Source: Rubellimicrobium roseum
Lineage (GTDB): Bacteria > Pseudomonadota > Alphaproteobacteria > Rhodobacterales > Rhodobacteraceae
NCBI RefSeq assembly: GCF_006152145.1
Contig: NZ_VDFV01000007.1
Span: 1-61,623 of the forward strand
Direction of reading: 5' to 3'
Length of the DNA: 61,623 nt
Under the pieces are notes generated by a model that was not told where the DNA came from, made no database searches, and saw only the letters and a list, made by a program, of their open reading frames with translations. The stretch's first letter is position 1. Every line of letters begins with the position of its first letter. Below are positions 27,903 to 37,724 of this stretch, one piece after another. A program made the position numbers and the translations under genes.

Positions 27903-28459
27903 CGCCGCAGCGGGTCCTGCTGGACGCCTGCGTCCTTTACCCGACCGTGATGCGGGAGATCCTGCTCGGCGCGGCGGCGGAGGGGCTGTTCCGGCCGCTC
28001 TGGTCCGAGCGGCTGCTGGAGGAATGGGCGCGGGCGGCGGCGCGGCTGGGGCCCGAGGGCGAGGCGGTGGCGCGGGGCGAGATCGCGGTGGTGCAGGCGG
28101 CGTTCCCTCAGGCGATGGTGCGCGGCTTCGAGGGGCTGGAGCGACGGCTGCGGCTGCCCGACCCGGACGACGTGCACGTGCTGGCGGCGGCGGTGGCGGG
28201 GTCGGCGGATGCGATCGTGACCATGAACGCCAAGGACTTTCCGCGCGGGCTGCTGGCGGAGGAGGGGCTGAAGCGGCTCGACCCGGACCAGTTCCTGACC
28301 GGGCTGGCCGAGGCGGCGCCCGAGGCCATGGCGCGGGTCGTCGGGCGCTCGGTCGCCGAGGCCGTGCGGCTGTCGGGCGAGCCCTGGACGGCGCGGACGC
28401 TGCTGAAGAAGGCGCGGCTGCACCGGCTGGCCAAGACGCTGGAGCGGCTCAGCGGGTGA
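27899..28459 (+). CDS. PIN domain-containing protein
   Basis: 186 aa from a GTG at 27899 that overlaps the methyltransferase stop as GTGA. It begins VTPQRVLLDACVLYPTVMRE with the first PIN acidic residue at D9; RLPDPDDVHVLAAAVAGSAD and AIVTMNAKDFP give further PIN acidic positions (PIN_3-like). It probably cleaves RNA with divalent metal. No antitoxin gene is beside it, and its 3' end overlaps the convergent protease gene by 11 bp. Confidence 0.82.
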   Translation: MTPQRVLLDACVLYPTVMREILLGAAAEGLFRPLWSERLLEEWARAAARLGPEGEAVARGEIAVVQAAFPQAMVRGFEGLERRLRLPDPDDVHVLAAAVAGSADAIVTMNAKDFPRGLLAEEGLKRLDPDQFLTGLAEAAPEAMARVVGRSVAEAVRLSGEPWTARTLLKKARLHRLAKTLERLSG

Positions 28460-29039
28460 GGATCATCTCGCCGTTCGCGATCTCGAGCCGCGAGAAGAGG
28501 TGGAGATAGGTCATCCCGAGGAGGGAGGAGCCGAGGTCGCCTTCGGTCACCACGGCGGGCACGTCCTGGTCGGTGATGCCTTCGAGCCGGACCTCGTCGA
28601 GCGTGATCCGCGCGGTGCGGACCTGGCCGTTGGCGGTGCCGGCGAGGCCCAGATAGGCGAGTCCGTCGGGGTCGATGCCGACGCGGCGGGCGTCGTCGCG
28701 GGACAGCACGAGGTCGGTCGCGCCGGTGTCCACGGTGAAGACCACCGGCGTGCCGTTGACGTCGAGCGTCAGGTAGTAGTGCCCGTTCATGGCGCGCGGC
28801 ACGGCGATGGCCTGGCCGCCCTGGGGCGAGACCAGCGCCTGCTGGGTGGGAACCACCGCCGAGCGGATCTCGGGCCAGAGGCCGAAGGCGGCGATGACGC
28901 CCAGGAAGATCAGGACCCAGAGCGCGGCCTGCGTGAGCACCTGCCCCAGCCGCCCGCGCGAGACGACGAGATAGGAGCCCGTCAGGAGGACGAGAAGGAG
29001 CCCGAGGTAAAGGAGGCTGGCGGTGTCGTCGGCGGACAT
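28449..29039 (-). CDS. Membrane-anchored retropepsin-like aspartic protease (TIGR02281 type)
   Basis: 196 aa. Two N-terminal membrane segments (about 9-27 and 37-53) are followed by a single aspartic-protease domain whose active-site motif VFTVDTGATDLVLS places the catalytic Asp at D104. The later SSLLGMTYLHLFSRLEI is the conserved C-terminal block of this clan AA family. Such proteins would act as dimers; substrates are unknown. Convergent with the PIN gene, overlapping by 11 bp. Confidence 0.88.
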   Translation of the reverse strand: MSADDTASLLYLGLLLVLLTGSYLVVSRGRLGQVLTQAALWVLIFLGVIAAFGLWPEIRSAVVPTQQALVSPQGGQAIAVPRAMNGHYYLTLDVNGTPVVFTVDTGATDLVLSRDDARRVGIDPDGLAYLGLAGTANGQVRTARITLDEVRLEGITDQDVPAVVTEGDLGSSLLGMTYLHLFSRLEIANGEMILTR

Positions 29040-29468
29040 GAGGCGAATATGGGGCGGAAAGCGCCCGCCACAAAGGGGTCACGTGCGGCGGGCCACGGTT
29101 CCGTGCGGCGGGCGGGAGGTCGAGGGGAGCGGAGCGTCTCCGCCGCGTCTGGGGGCACGGGGCGGACGGTCTCCGGGGCTGCCGGCGGGACGCCACTCCG
29201 GGCCGGCAGGGGGCGCGTCCTCGACGCGCGGCGGCTGGGGGGTGGCTGCCCCAGATGGTCCGACGGCACGCGGGCCGGGTTCCTGAAAAGAGCGGCCACG
29301 AAGATGTCGTCCGAAGGCGGGAGAGCAATGTCCCGCAGGCGGTCTCGTGGCGATGCGTGCGGGATCAGGGTGCGGGACAGAGGTTAACGGTTTCTGACAG
29401 CACCGAACGGTCCTGCCCCGCTTCGCGCAACACTCCGCGACGGGCCGGCGGACCACGGTGGAGCAGGG
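29040..29468. other. Intergenic region without recognised features
   Basis: About 430 bp of GC-rich sequence between the protease and DUF983 genes, both minus strand. It should hold the protease promoter and any DUF983 3' end. Apart from two short GTGCGGCGGGC copies near 29081 and 29101, I see no gene, tRNA, strong hairpin or promoter pair. Confidence 0.4.
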
Positions 29469-29843
29469 TCACGCGCCGCGGTCCATCTCGTGCATGGACC
29501 AGAGATAGCCGACCCAGGCTCCCTTGGAGAGGCGGAGCACCGCGAGCGTCAGGACGGTGATCGCGGCCGTCAGGATCAGCGCGAGCGTCAGGGGATCGGG
29601 GCGCAGCGCCACGTAGCTCCAGCCCAGGATGGGGATGAGGAGGAGCCCCACCACGCTGATGGTGATGAAGGCCGGGCCGTCGGCGGCGCGGTAGCGGCCC
29701 AGGGGCTCGCGGCAGTGGGGGCATTCGGGGTTGATGCGGAGGAAGCCCGCGAAGAGCCGGCCCGTGCCGCAGTTGGGGCAGCGGCCCAGAAGGCCGCGCC
29801 GCATGGCCTGTCCGCTGTCGCGGGGGGCGGGACCGTCCGTCAT
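29469..29843 (-). CDS. DUF983 domain-containing protein
   Basis: 124 aa. It has a zinc-ribbon with paired cysteines C22/C25 (RCPNCGTGRLFAGF) and C41/C44 (ECPHCREPLG), then two hydrophobic helices (about 58-79 and 85-104). This matches DUF983, a family of small zinc-ribbon membrane proteins of unknown function. It is preceded by the ABC-F gene on the same strand, 83 bp upstream. Confidence 0.87.
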   Translation of the reverse strand: MTDGPAPRDSGQAMRRGLLGRCPNCGTGRLFAGFLRINPECPHCREPLGRYRAADGPAFITISVVGLLLIPILGWSYVALRPDPLTLALILTAAITVLTLAVLRLSKGAWVGYLWSMHEMDRGA

Positions 29844-29926
29844 GGGGCACCTCGGGCCGGGGCTCGGAGGCGGGAACGCCGGGAGGGCGGGGCTGTTCCG
29901 GCGGGGCCGCCCTCCCGCAGTGGTGC

Positions 29927-31777
29927 CTAGGCCGTCTCGGCGGCGTCCAGCTTCTCCTGGGCGGCCATCCACAGCTCCTCGGCGCGGTGGAGGCCGTCCA
30001 TGACCTCGGCGTATTTCTTGTTCCAGGTCTCCAGCTCGCCCTTGCGGGCGTCCTCGTAAAGCTCGGGGTCGGAGAGCTTCTTCGCCAGCTTGTCCCGCAT
30101 GTCGTTGATCTTGGCGAGGCGTTCCTCGCATTTGCGGACCTCGGAGCGGAGGGCGAGGATCGCGTCGCGCGAGGGGCGGGGCGCCTTGGGCTTCTCGGGC
30201 TTGGCCTCGGCGGGCTTGTCGCCGGCGAGGAGCATGGCGCGGTAGGCCTCCAGGTCCTCGTCGTAGGCGCGCACGCGCCCGCCTTTCACCAGCCACAGCC
30301 GGTCCGCCACCATCGACAGCAGGTGCATGTCGTGGCTGACCAGGATCACCGCGCCGTTGTAGGCGGCGAGCGCCTCGACCAGGGCCTCGCGGCTTTCGAT
30401 GTCGAGATGGTTGGTCGGCTCGTCGAGGATGAGGAGCTGGGGGGCGTCGATGGTGGCGAGGAGGAGCGACAGGCGCGCCTTCTGGCCCCCCGAGAGGCGG
30501 CCCACGACGGTCTCGGCCTGCGCGGCCAGGAGGCCGAAGCCGGCGAGGCGGGCGCGGAGCTTGGACTGATGCTCGTCGGGGCGCAGGCGCTGGAGGTGCT
30601 GGAGCGGCGTCTCGTCGACGTGAAGCTCGTCCACCTGATGCTGGGCGAAGAAGCCGATGCGCAGCTTGTTGGAGCGCGTGAGGCGTCCGCGCGCCAGCGG
30701 CAGGCGGGCGGAGAGCGCCTTGGCGAGCGTCGTCTTGCCCTCGCCGTTGCGACCCAGGAGCGCGATGCGGTCGTCCTGGTCGATGCGCAGGTTGAGGCCG
30801 TGCAGCACGATGTGGTTGCCGTAGCCGACTGCCGCGTCCTCGGTGACGATGATGGGCGGGCTCAGCTCCTCGGGCTCGGGGAAGGTGAAGACGGTGCGGG
30901 CGTCGTCCTCGGGGAGGCGGATCGTCTCCATCTTGGCGAGCATCTTGACGCGGGACTGGGCCTGCTTGGCCTTGGAGGCCTTGGCCTTGAAGCGGTCCAC
31001 GAAGGCCTGGAGATGGGCGCGGCGCTCCTCCTGCTTCTTGGATTGCGCGACGAGGTTGGCGCGCTGCTCGGCCCGCTGGCGGGCGAACTGGTCGTAGGGG
31101 CCGTTCCAGTAGGTGAGCTTCTTCTCGGACAGGTGGAGGATGCCGGTGACGGAGCGGTTCAGGAGCTCCCGGTCGTGCGAGACGATGAGCACCGTGTGGG
31201 GGTACTTGACGAGGTAGGATTCGAGCCAGAGGGCTCCTTCGAGGTCGAGGTAGTTCGTGGGCTCGTCGAGGAGGAGGAGGTCGGGCTGGGCGAAGAGCAC
31301 GGCGGCGAGGGCCACGCGCATCCGCCAGCCGCCCGAGAAGTCGGAGCAGGGCTGGCGCGTCTCCTCGTCCGTGAAGCCCAGGCCCTTGAGGATGCCGGTG
31401 GCGCGCGCCTCGCCGGACCAGGCGTCGATGTCGGCGAGCCGCGTCTGGATCTCGGCGATGCGGTGGGGATCCCTGGCCGTGTCGGCCTCCTTGAGGAGCG
31501 ACGCGCGCTCGGTGTCGGCGGCCAGCACCGTGTCGAGGAGCGAGACCTCGTTGCCGGGAACCTCCTGCGCGACGCCGCCGATGCGGGCGCCCTTGGGGAC
31601 CTCGATGCTGCCGGTGTCGAGCGTGAGCTCGCCCCGGATCAGGCGGAAGAGCGTGGTCTTGCCGGTGCCGTTGCGGCCCACGAGGCCGACCTTGTGGCCG
31701 GTGGGGATGGTGGCCGAGGCGTGCTCGATCAGGGGGCGCCCTTCGACCGAGTAGGAGATGTCGTCGAGGCGGAGCAT
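29927..31777 (-). CDS. ABC-F family ATP-binding protein (translation factor type)
   Basis: 616 aa starting MLRLDDISYSVEGRPLIEHA. Two ATPase domains without membrane segments: Walker A VGLVGRNGTGKTT near the N-terminus and IALLGRNGEGKTT in the second half, signatures SDFSGGWRMRVALA and GRLSGGQKARLSLL, and Walker B LLLLDEPTNYLDLEG and LLILDEPTNHLDIES. A linker helix pair lies between them and a charged C-terminal coiled-coil follows. ABC-F proteins act on the ribosome E site; this one is closest in layout to YheS/Uup-type members. Confidence 0.92.
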   Translation of the reverse strand: MLRLDDISYSVEGRPLIEHASATIPTGHKVGLVGRNGTGKTTLFRLIRGELTLDTGSIEVPKGARIGGVAQEVPGNEVSLLDTVLAADTERASLLKEADTARDPHRIAEIQTRLADIDAWSGEARATGILKGLGFTDEETRQPCSDFSGGWRMRVALAAVLFAQPDLLLLDEPTNYLDLEGALWLESYLVKYPHTVLIVSHDRELLNRSVTGILHLSEKKLTYWNGPYDQFARQRAEQRANLVAQSKKQEERRAHLQAFVDRFKAKASKAKQAQSRVKMLAKMETIRLPEDDARTVFTFPEPEELSPPIIVTEDAAVGYGNHIVLHGLNLRIDQDDRIALLGRNGEGKTTLAKALSARLPLARGRLTRSNKLRIGFFAQHQVDELHVDETPLQHLQRLRPDEHQSKLRARLAGFGLLAAQAETVVGRLSGGQKARLSLLLATIDAPQLLILDEPTNHLDIESREALVEALAAYNGAVILVSHDMHLLSMVADRLWLVKGGRVRAYDEDLEAYRAMLLAGDKPAEAKPEKPKAPRPSRDAILALRSEVRKCEERLAKINDMRDKLAKKLSDPELYEDARKGELETWNKKYAEVMDGLHRAEELWMAAQEKLDAAETA

Positions 31778-31927
31778 CAAGGCTGTCCTTTGGAAACGGG
31801 CGGGCGACCTTTGCCGCAAGGAGGGGCGGGGCGTCAACCGGACAGGGGGGTTTCCGGGCTCTCCGCCCCGTGATAGGGCGCGGCCGGAATGCCTGGGCAC
31901 GGGGCCCGGGCCTCAAGGAATCACGCC

Positions 31928-32350
31928 ATGGCCATCGAGCGCACCCTTTCGATCATCAAGCCCGACGCGACCCGCCGCAACCTCACGGGCAAGATCAACG
32001 CCAAGTTCGAGGACGCGGGCCTGCGCATCGTCGCGCAGAAGCGCATCCAGCTTTCGCTCCAGCAGGCGCAGCAGTTCTACGCCGTCCACTCGGCGCGTCC
32101 CTTCTTCGGCGAGCTGACCGAGTTCATGGCCTCGGGCCCGGTGGTGGTGCAGGTCCTCGAAGGCGAGGGCGCGGTGCTCAAGAACCGCGAAGTCATGGGC
32201 GCGACCAACCCCAAGGACGCCGCCCCCGGCACCGTCCGCGCCGAGTTCGCGGAATCGGTCGGCGAGAACTCGGTCCACGGCTCGGACGCCCCCGAGACCG
32301 CCGCGCAGGAGATCGCCTTCTTCTTCTCGGGCATCGAGCTGGTCGGCTGA
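31928..32350 (+). CDS. ndk: Nucleoside-diphosphate kinase
   Basis: 140 aa, starting [18 protein letters not shown]. Balances NTP and dNTP pools by phosphate transfer through a phosphohistidine. The catalytic histidine is H117 in [12 protein letters not shown], the family signature. [17 protein letters not shown] is also conserved. Full length. Followed by a strong intrinsic terminator, so monocistronic. Confidence 0.96.
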   Translation: MAIERTLSIIKPDATRRNLTGKINAKFEDAGLRIVAQKRIQLSLQQAQQFYAVHSARPFFGELTEFMASGPVVVQVLEGEGAVLKNREVMGATNPKDAAPGTVRAEFAESVGENSVHGSDAPETAAQEIAFFFSGIELVG

Positions 32351-32370
32351 TCCGACGCGCATGACGTCCG

Positions 32371-32406
32371 AAGGCCCGCCCCCGTCGGGGACGGGCCTTT
32401 TTCTTT
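32371..32406 (+). terminator. Rho-independent terminator of ndk
   Basis: GGCCCG-C-CCCC-GTC-GGGG-A-CGGGCC forms a GC-rich stem with one internal mismatch and is followed by TTTTTCTTT. It starts about 20 bp after the ndk stop codon. Confidence 0.85.
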
Positions 32407-32451
32407 GCCCCGAGGTCGGGCAGGGTCCCCGAAAGACCACGGGGGAGTCGG

Positions 32452-33483
32452 ATGAAGACCTTTTTCAGCGAGGACCACCGCCTGCACTTTCCGCAGGCCG
32501 AGCTGTCGGGGGGCCAGTTCGTCACGCCCTACGAGCGGCCCTCGCGCGTCGAATACGTGCTGGCGCGGCTCAAGGAGCGGCAGGTCGGCGAGATCGTGGC
32601 GCCGGGCGTGGTGGACCTGGAGCCTGCGCGCAAGCTGCTCGATCCGGGCTTCCTGGCCTTCCTGGAGACGGCCTACGACGACTGGAAGGCGGCCGGGCAG
32701 GGCGGCGAGGTGATCGCGGCAGGGATGCCCACGCGGCGGCAGCGCCACGACCGCATCCCCCGGAACATCGACGGCAAGGTCGAATACTACTGCCACGCCA
32801 GCGAGACGGCCATCACCGGCGGCACCTGGCGCGCGGCGCAGGCGTCGCTCGCCTGTGCGCAGGCGGCACAGGCCGAGGTGGCGGCAGGCGCGCGGGCGGC
32901 CTTCGCGCTCTGCCGGCCGCCGGGGCACCATGCGACCTCGGACCAGTACGGCGGCTACTGCTTCCTCAACAACGCCGCCATCGTGGCGCAGATGATGCGC
33001 GACGGGGGCGCAGGGCGCGTCGCGGTGCTGGACGTGGATTTCCACCACGGCAACGGCACGCAGGACATCTTCTACCATAGGGGCGACGTGCTGTTCGCCT
33101 CGATCCACGGCGATCCGCTGGATTCGTATCCCTATTTCGCGGGCTATGCCGACGAGACGGGCGAGGGCGAGGGCGAAGGGGCGAACATCAACGTCCCCTT
33201 CGGGCCGGGCACGCCCTATGGCCCCTGGGCCGAGGCGCTGGACGGCGTGATCGGGCGCATCAAGGACTGGGGCGCCGAGGCGCTGGTCGTGTCGCTGGGC
33301 GTGGACGCCTACAAGGACGACCCGATCAGCTTCTTCAAGCTCGACAGCCCGGACTTCCTCGACATGGGGCGGCGGATCGGGCGGATGGGCCTGCCCACGG
33401 TCTTCTGCATGGAAGGCGGCTACGCCATCGAGCAGGTGGGCGTGAACACGGTGAACGTGCTGGAAGGCTTCGAAGATGCCTGA
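32452..33483 (+). CDS. Histone deacetylase-family amidohydrolase, acetylpolyamine amidohydrolase-like
   Basis: 343 aa. Zinc-dependent deacetylase fold with CRPPGHHATSDQYGGYCFLN (catalytic His pair H159/H160), AVLDVDFHHGNGTQDIFY (metal ligands D196 and H198) and LVVSLGVDAYKDDPIS supplying a further Asp ligand. The sequence layout with an N-terminal loop (TPYERPSRVEYVLARL) is that of bacterial acetylpolyamine amidohydrolases, which remove acetyl groups from acetylputrescine, acetylcadaverine or acetylspermidine. The next gene, a carbamoylputrescine amidase, supports polyamine use. Confidence 0.88.
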   Translation: MKTFFSEDHRLHFPQAELSGGQFVTPYERPSRVEYVLARLKERQVGEIVAPGVVDLEPARKLLDPGFLAFLETAYDDWKAAGQGGEVIAAGMPTRRQRHDRIPRNIDGKVEYYCHASETAITGGTWRAAQASLACAQAAQAEVAAGARAAFALCRPPGHHATSDQYGGYCFLNNAAIVAQMMRDGGAGRVAVLDVDFHHGNGTQDIFYHRGDVLFASIHGDPLDSYPYFAGYADETGEGEGEGANINVPFGPGTPYGPWAEALDGVIGRIKDWGAEALVVSLGVDAYKDDPISFFKLDSPDFLDMGRRIGRMGLPTVFCMEGGYAIEQVGVNTVNVLEGFEDA

Positions 33484-33545
33484 GGGGCGGGAACTCTCGG
33501 GCCCGAGCCGAGTATGGGCTTGGGCCTGTTCGGCCGGAGGGGATC

Positions 33546-34403
<858 letters not shown>

Positions 34404-34437
34404 CCGGGGGGCGCGGCCGACGGGGCAACGGAGGCGC

Positions 34438-36639
34438 ATGAGACCGTCGAACGTCATCTCCGACTGGCCTTTGGGCGAGGGGGCGGTTGCCGCAGCCCTG
34501 CGGGAGCACGATTGGGAGCAGACGCCGCTCGGGGCGCCCGAGGGCTGGCCCGAGCGGCTGCGCCTGGCAGTGGAGACGATCCTGGACGATCCGCTGCCGC
34601 AGTGGGTCGCCTGGGGGCCGGAGCTGGCGCAGGTTGCCAACGGCGCGGCGCGCGACCTGACCGGCCATGCCGCGCCCGGCCGGCCCCTGCGCGAGGCCTG
34701 GGCGGCGCTCTGGCCCGAGGCCGGCCCCGCGGTCGAGCGGGTGATGCGGACGGGGCGCGCCGAGGTGGTCGCGGACCTGTCGCTCGTGCCCCTGCGCGAC
34801 GGGGCCGGGGCGGTCCGGGGGCTGCGTGCGACGGGACTCGGGGGGGTGACCGGGCGAGACGGGGCGCGCTATCGGTCGATCTTCACCTCGATGGACGAGG
34901 GCTGCGCAGTGATCGAGATGATCGCCGACGAGGCGGGGCGCTGGAGCGACTTCCGCTATCTGGAGGTCAATCCGGCCTTCACCGTGCACAGCGGCGTGTC
35001 CGACCCTGTCGGGCTCACCCTGACGCAGCTTCTGGGCACGCCCAGCCCGCGCTGGGCGCAGATCTACGGGAAGGTGGCCGAAACGGGCGAGGCCCTGCGC
35101 TTCCAGGAGCCGGAGCTGGTCCTGGGGCGGGTCTTCGACCTCAACGTGTTCCGGCTGGGCGGGCCGGGCAGCCGGCAGGTGGCCGTGCTCTTCTCGGACA
35201 TCACCGCGCGCCGGCGGTCGGAGGCGGCCCTGCGCGAAGGGCAGGAGCGGCTGGAGGCGATCTTCGCGAGTGCCCCGGTGGGGCTGTCCGAGGTGGGCCT
35301 CGACGGACGGTTCCTGGAGGTGAACTCCGAACTCTGCCGCATCCTGGGGCGCGGCCGCGAGGAGGTCCTGGGGCTGACGATCGGGGACGTGACTCATCCC
35401 GACGACATGGCCCCGAGCCTGGCCGCGGTGAACCGGGCGCTTCGGACGGGGGCGGGGGCCGATCTCGACAAGCGCTACCGCCGTCCCGACGGGACCCTGG
35501 TCTGGGCCAACAGCCGCATCACCCCGCTGCGGCCTGCCGCGGGCCGGCCGGCGTCGCTTCTGGTGGCGACGGTGGACCTGACGGCGCGGCGGGCGGCCGA
35601 GGCGGCGCTGCGCGAGAGCGAGGCGCGCTTCCGCCAGTTCGGGGACGCGGCCGGGGACGTGCTGTGGATCCGCAACGCCCGGACCCTGGCCTTCGAATAC
35701 GTGAGCCCCGCCTTCGAGGAGCTGTACGGCCTGCCGGTCTCGGAGGTGGAGGGGGTGGGCTCGGTCCGGCCCTGGGCGGCGCTGATCGAGCCCCAGGACC
35801 GGCCGGGCGTGCTCGAGAATCTCCGCCGCGTGCGCGAGGGCGAGCATGTGTTGCATACCTTCCGGGTGCGCCGGTCGGACGGGGCGCTGCGCTGGGTCCG
35901 CGACACGAGCTTTCCGCTGCTGGACGAGGCCGGGCAGGTGCAGCGGCTGGGCGGCATCTACCACGACGCGACCGAGGAGGTGGACCTTCAGGAGCGGCTG
36001 CGCGTGCTGGTGGCCGAGTTGCAGCACCGCTCGCGCAACCTCGTGGCGGTGGTCCGCTCGGTCGCGGAGCGGACCCTGACCTCCTCGGCGTCGCTGGAGG
36101 AGTTCCGCGCCCGCTTCCGCGCCCGGCTGGATGCTCTTGGGCGGGTGAACGGGCTCCTGTCGCGGCTGGAGGAAGGGGAGCGCATCACCTTCGACCAGCT
36201 CCTGCGGACCGAGCTGTCGGCGCTCGGGGTGCTGGACGGCGAGGGGGGCGGCCAGATCCGGCTGATGGGGCCGGTGGGGGTGCCGCTGCGCTCGGCCACC
36301 GTGCAGACCTTTGCCCTGGCTCTGCACGAACTGGCCACCAACGCCCTGAAACATGGGGCGCTGTCCGATCCGGCCGGGCGGCTCGCGGTGGACTGGCGGC
36401 TGGTCGCCGCACCGGGCGGCGAGCGGCGCCTCCAGGTCGAGTGGCGCGAGACGGGCGCGCCGTTCGTTCCGTCCGACCCGCCCCGCATGGGCTATGGCCG
36501 CGAGCTGATCGAGCGGGCGCTGCCCTACCAGCTTCGGGCCCAGACGCGCTACGAGCTGGACGCGAACGGGCTGCGCTGCTCGATCTCGTTGCCCGTCTCC
36601 ACGGGGCCGGAGCTGGCCTTCTCGGACGGCGAGGGGTGA
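34438..36639 (+). CDS. PAS-containing HWE-family sensor histidine kinase
   Basis: 733 aa, soluble. About four PAS-like modules: residues 1-135 (AALREHDWEQTPLGAPEGWP opening), 140-260, 262-390 (VGLSEVGLDGRFLEVNSELC) and 391-520. The kinase core starts with the phosphoacceptor LVAELQHRSRNLVAVVRSVA, then the ATPase ALALHELATNALKHGALS and the WRE of VEWRETGAP, as in HWE kinases. Ends GYGRELIERALPYQL. HWE kinases often serve light or general stress signalling. It is 34 bp after aguB; no response regulator is adjacent. Confidence 0.9.
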   Translation: MRPSNVISDWPLGEGAVAAALREHDWEQTPLGAPEGWPERLRLAVETILDDPLPQWVAWGPELAQVANGAARDLTGHAAPGRPLREAWAALWPEAGPAVERVMRTGRAEVVADLSLVPLRDGAGAVRGLRATGLGGVTGRDGARYRSIFTSMDEGCAVIEMIADEAGRWSDFRYLEVNPAFTVHSGVSDPVGLTLTQLLGTPSPRWAQIYGKVAETGEALRFQEPELVLGRVFDLNVFRLGGPGSRQVAVLFSDITARRRSEAALREGQERLEAIFASAPVGLSEVGLDGRFLEVNSELCRILGRGREEVLGLTIGDVTHPDDMAPSLAAVNRALRTGAGADLDKRYRRPDGTLVWANSRITPLRPAAGRPASLLVATVDLTARRAAEAALRESEARFRQFGDAAGDVLWIRNARTLAFEYVSPAFEELYGLPVSEVEGVGSVRPWAALIEPQDRPGVLENLRRVREGEHVLHTFRVRRSDGALRWVRDTSFPLLDEAGQVQRLGGIYHDATEEVDLQERLRVLVAELQHRSRNLVAVVRSVAERTLTSSASLEEFRARFRARLDALGRVNGLLSRLEEGERITFDQLLRTELSALGVLDGEGGGQIRLMGPVGVPLRSATVQTFALALHELATNALKHGALSDPAGRLAVDWRLVAAPGGERRLQVEWRETGAPFVPSDPPRMGYGRELIERALPYQLRAQTRYELDANGLRCSISLPVSTGPELAFSDGEG

Positions 36640-36663
36640 GGCGGGGGACCGTGGCCCCCCGCC
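36640..36663. terminator. Hairpin between convergent kinase and Pot operon
   Basis: GGCGGGGG (36640-36647) and CCCCCGCC (36656-36663) form an 8-bp stem with an 8-nt loop. It lies in the 31-bp gap between converging genes. No T-run follows on either strand, so termination strength is uncertain. Confidence 0.45.
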
Positions 36664-36670
36664 CGCGCGG

Positions 36671-37696
36671 TCAGCTCTGCAGCTCGGTCCAGATCTGGGA
36701 GTAGATCTCGGTCGCCTCGGGCGAGCAGGTGGGCACGAAGACGCCGTTGGCGCGGTGCTCCTCGGGGATGGCGACCTCGGGGGCGGTGGCCATCTCGGGG
36801 TCCATGAACTCCTCGGACCCGGTGATGCCGTTGGCGTAGCGGGCGTAGTTGGAGATCAGGGCCGCGTTCTCGGGCGCCATGATGAAGTTCATGAACTCGT
36901 AGGCCGCGTCCACGTTCTGCGCGTCCGACAGGAGCGCGACCGAGTCCATCCAGATCGGGTAGCCCTCGACCGGGTAGCCGTAGACCACGGGCGGGTTCTT
37001 GAGCCGCGCGCGCATCACCGGGCCGTTCCAGGTCGCGGCGGCGCTGACGTCGTTGGCCGCGAGCTTGGCCTCGGAGTCGTAGTCCATCGAGAGCCAGTGG
37101 GGCTTGGCGGCCTGGAGCTTGTCGCGGACCTGGCGGAGGATCTCCATGTCGGTGGTGCAGGGCTCGCCGCCCACGTTCATGATGGCGAGCGAGATGATGT
37201 CGATCATCTCGGGCACGACGTTGATCTTACCCTGAAGCTCGGGCGGGGGGTCGAAGACGACGTCCGAGGTGTTGACGTCGCCGGAATAGACCGAGGTGTT
37301 CACGCCCATGCCGACCGTGCCCCATTGCCACGGAACGGTGTGGGTGCGGCCGGGGTCCCAGTCCACGTCCCGCCATTCGGGGGCGATGTTGGCGTGGTTC
37401 GGCAGGCGCGAGAGGTCCAGTTCCTGGATTAGGCCGCGCTCGACCCAGATGGGGACGAAGCTGGCCGAGGGCACCACGAGGTCGAAGCCGTGGCCGCCGG
37501 CCGAGACCTTGGCCAGCGCCGTGTCGTTCGAGTCGTAGTCGGTGATGGTGACGGCGATGCCGGTCTCGGCCTCGAACTTCTCGATCAGCTCGGGGGAGGT
37601 GTAGTCGCCCCAGTTGTAGAGCTGGAGCTGGCGGTCCTGCGCGGCGGCCGCGGTGGCCAGCCCGCCCAGGGCGGCGGAGAGGAGGATGGTCTTCAT
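36671..37696 (-). CDS. Polyamine-type ABC transporter substrate-binding protein (PotD/PotF family)
   Basis: 341 aa with signal peptide MKTILLSAALGGLATAAAAQ. The mature protein starts QLQLYNWGDYTSPELIEKFE, the hallmark opening of PotD/PotF proteins. DLVVPSASFVPIWVERGLIQ, WGTVGMGVN and AYEFMNFIMAPENAALIS match the family. No lipobox, so a free periplasmic protein. Last gene of a five-gene minus-strand run (amidase, ATPase, two permeases, this). The exact ligand (putrescine, spermidine or derivative) is unproven. Confidence 0.87.
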   Translation of the reverse strand: MKTILLSAALGGLATAAAAQDRQLQLYNWGDYTSPELIEKFEAETGIAVTITDYDSNDTALAKVSAGGHGFDLVVPSASFVPIWVERGLIQELDLSRLPNHANIAPEWRDVDWDPGRTHTVPWQWGTVGMGVNTSVYSGDVNTSDVVFDPPPELQGKINVVPEMIDIISLAIMNVGGEPCTTDMEILRQVRDKLQAAKPHWLSMDYDSEAKLAANDVSAAATWNGPVMRARLKNPPVVYGYPVEGYPIWMDSVALLSDAQNVDAAYEFMNFIMAPENAALISNYARYANGITGSEEFMDPEMATAPEVAIPEEHRANGVFVPTCSPEATEIYSQIWTELQS

Positions 37697-37724
37697 TCGG
37701 ACTCCCTTGGGTTGGATGCGGGTC

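Noticed and set aside
27899-28459. VapC-type toxin
   Set aside because: No antitoxin gene is adjacent, the gene is coupled to an rRNA methyltransferase, and the protein is longer than typical VapC toxins.
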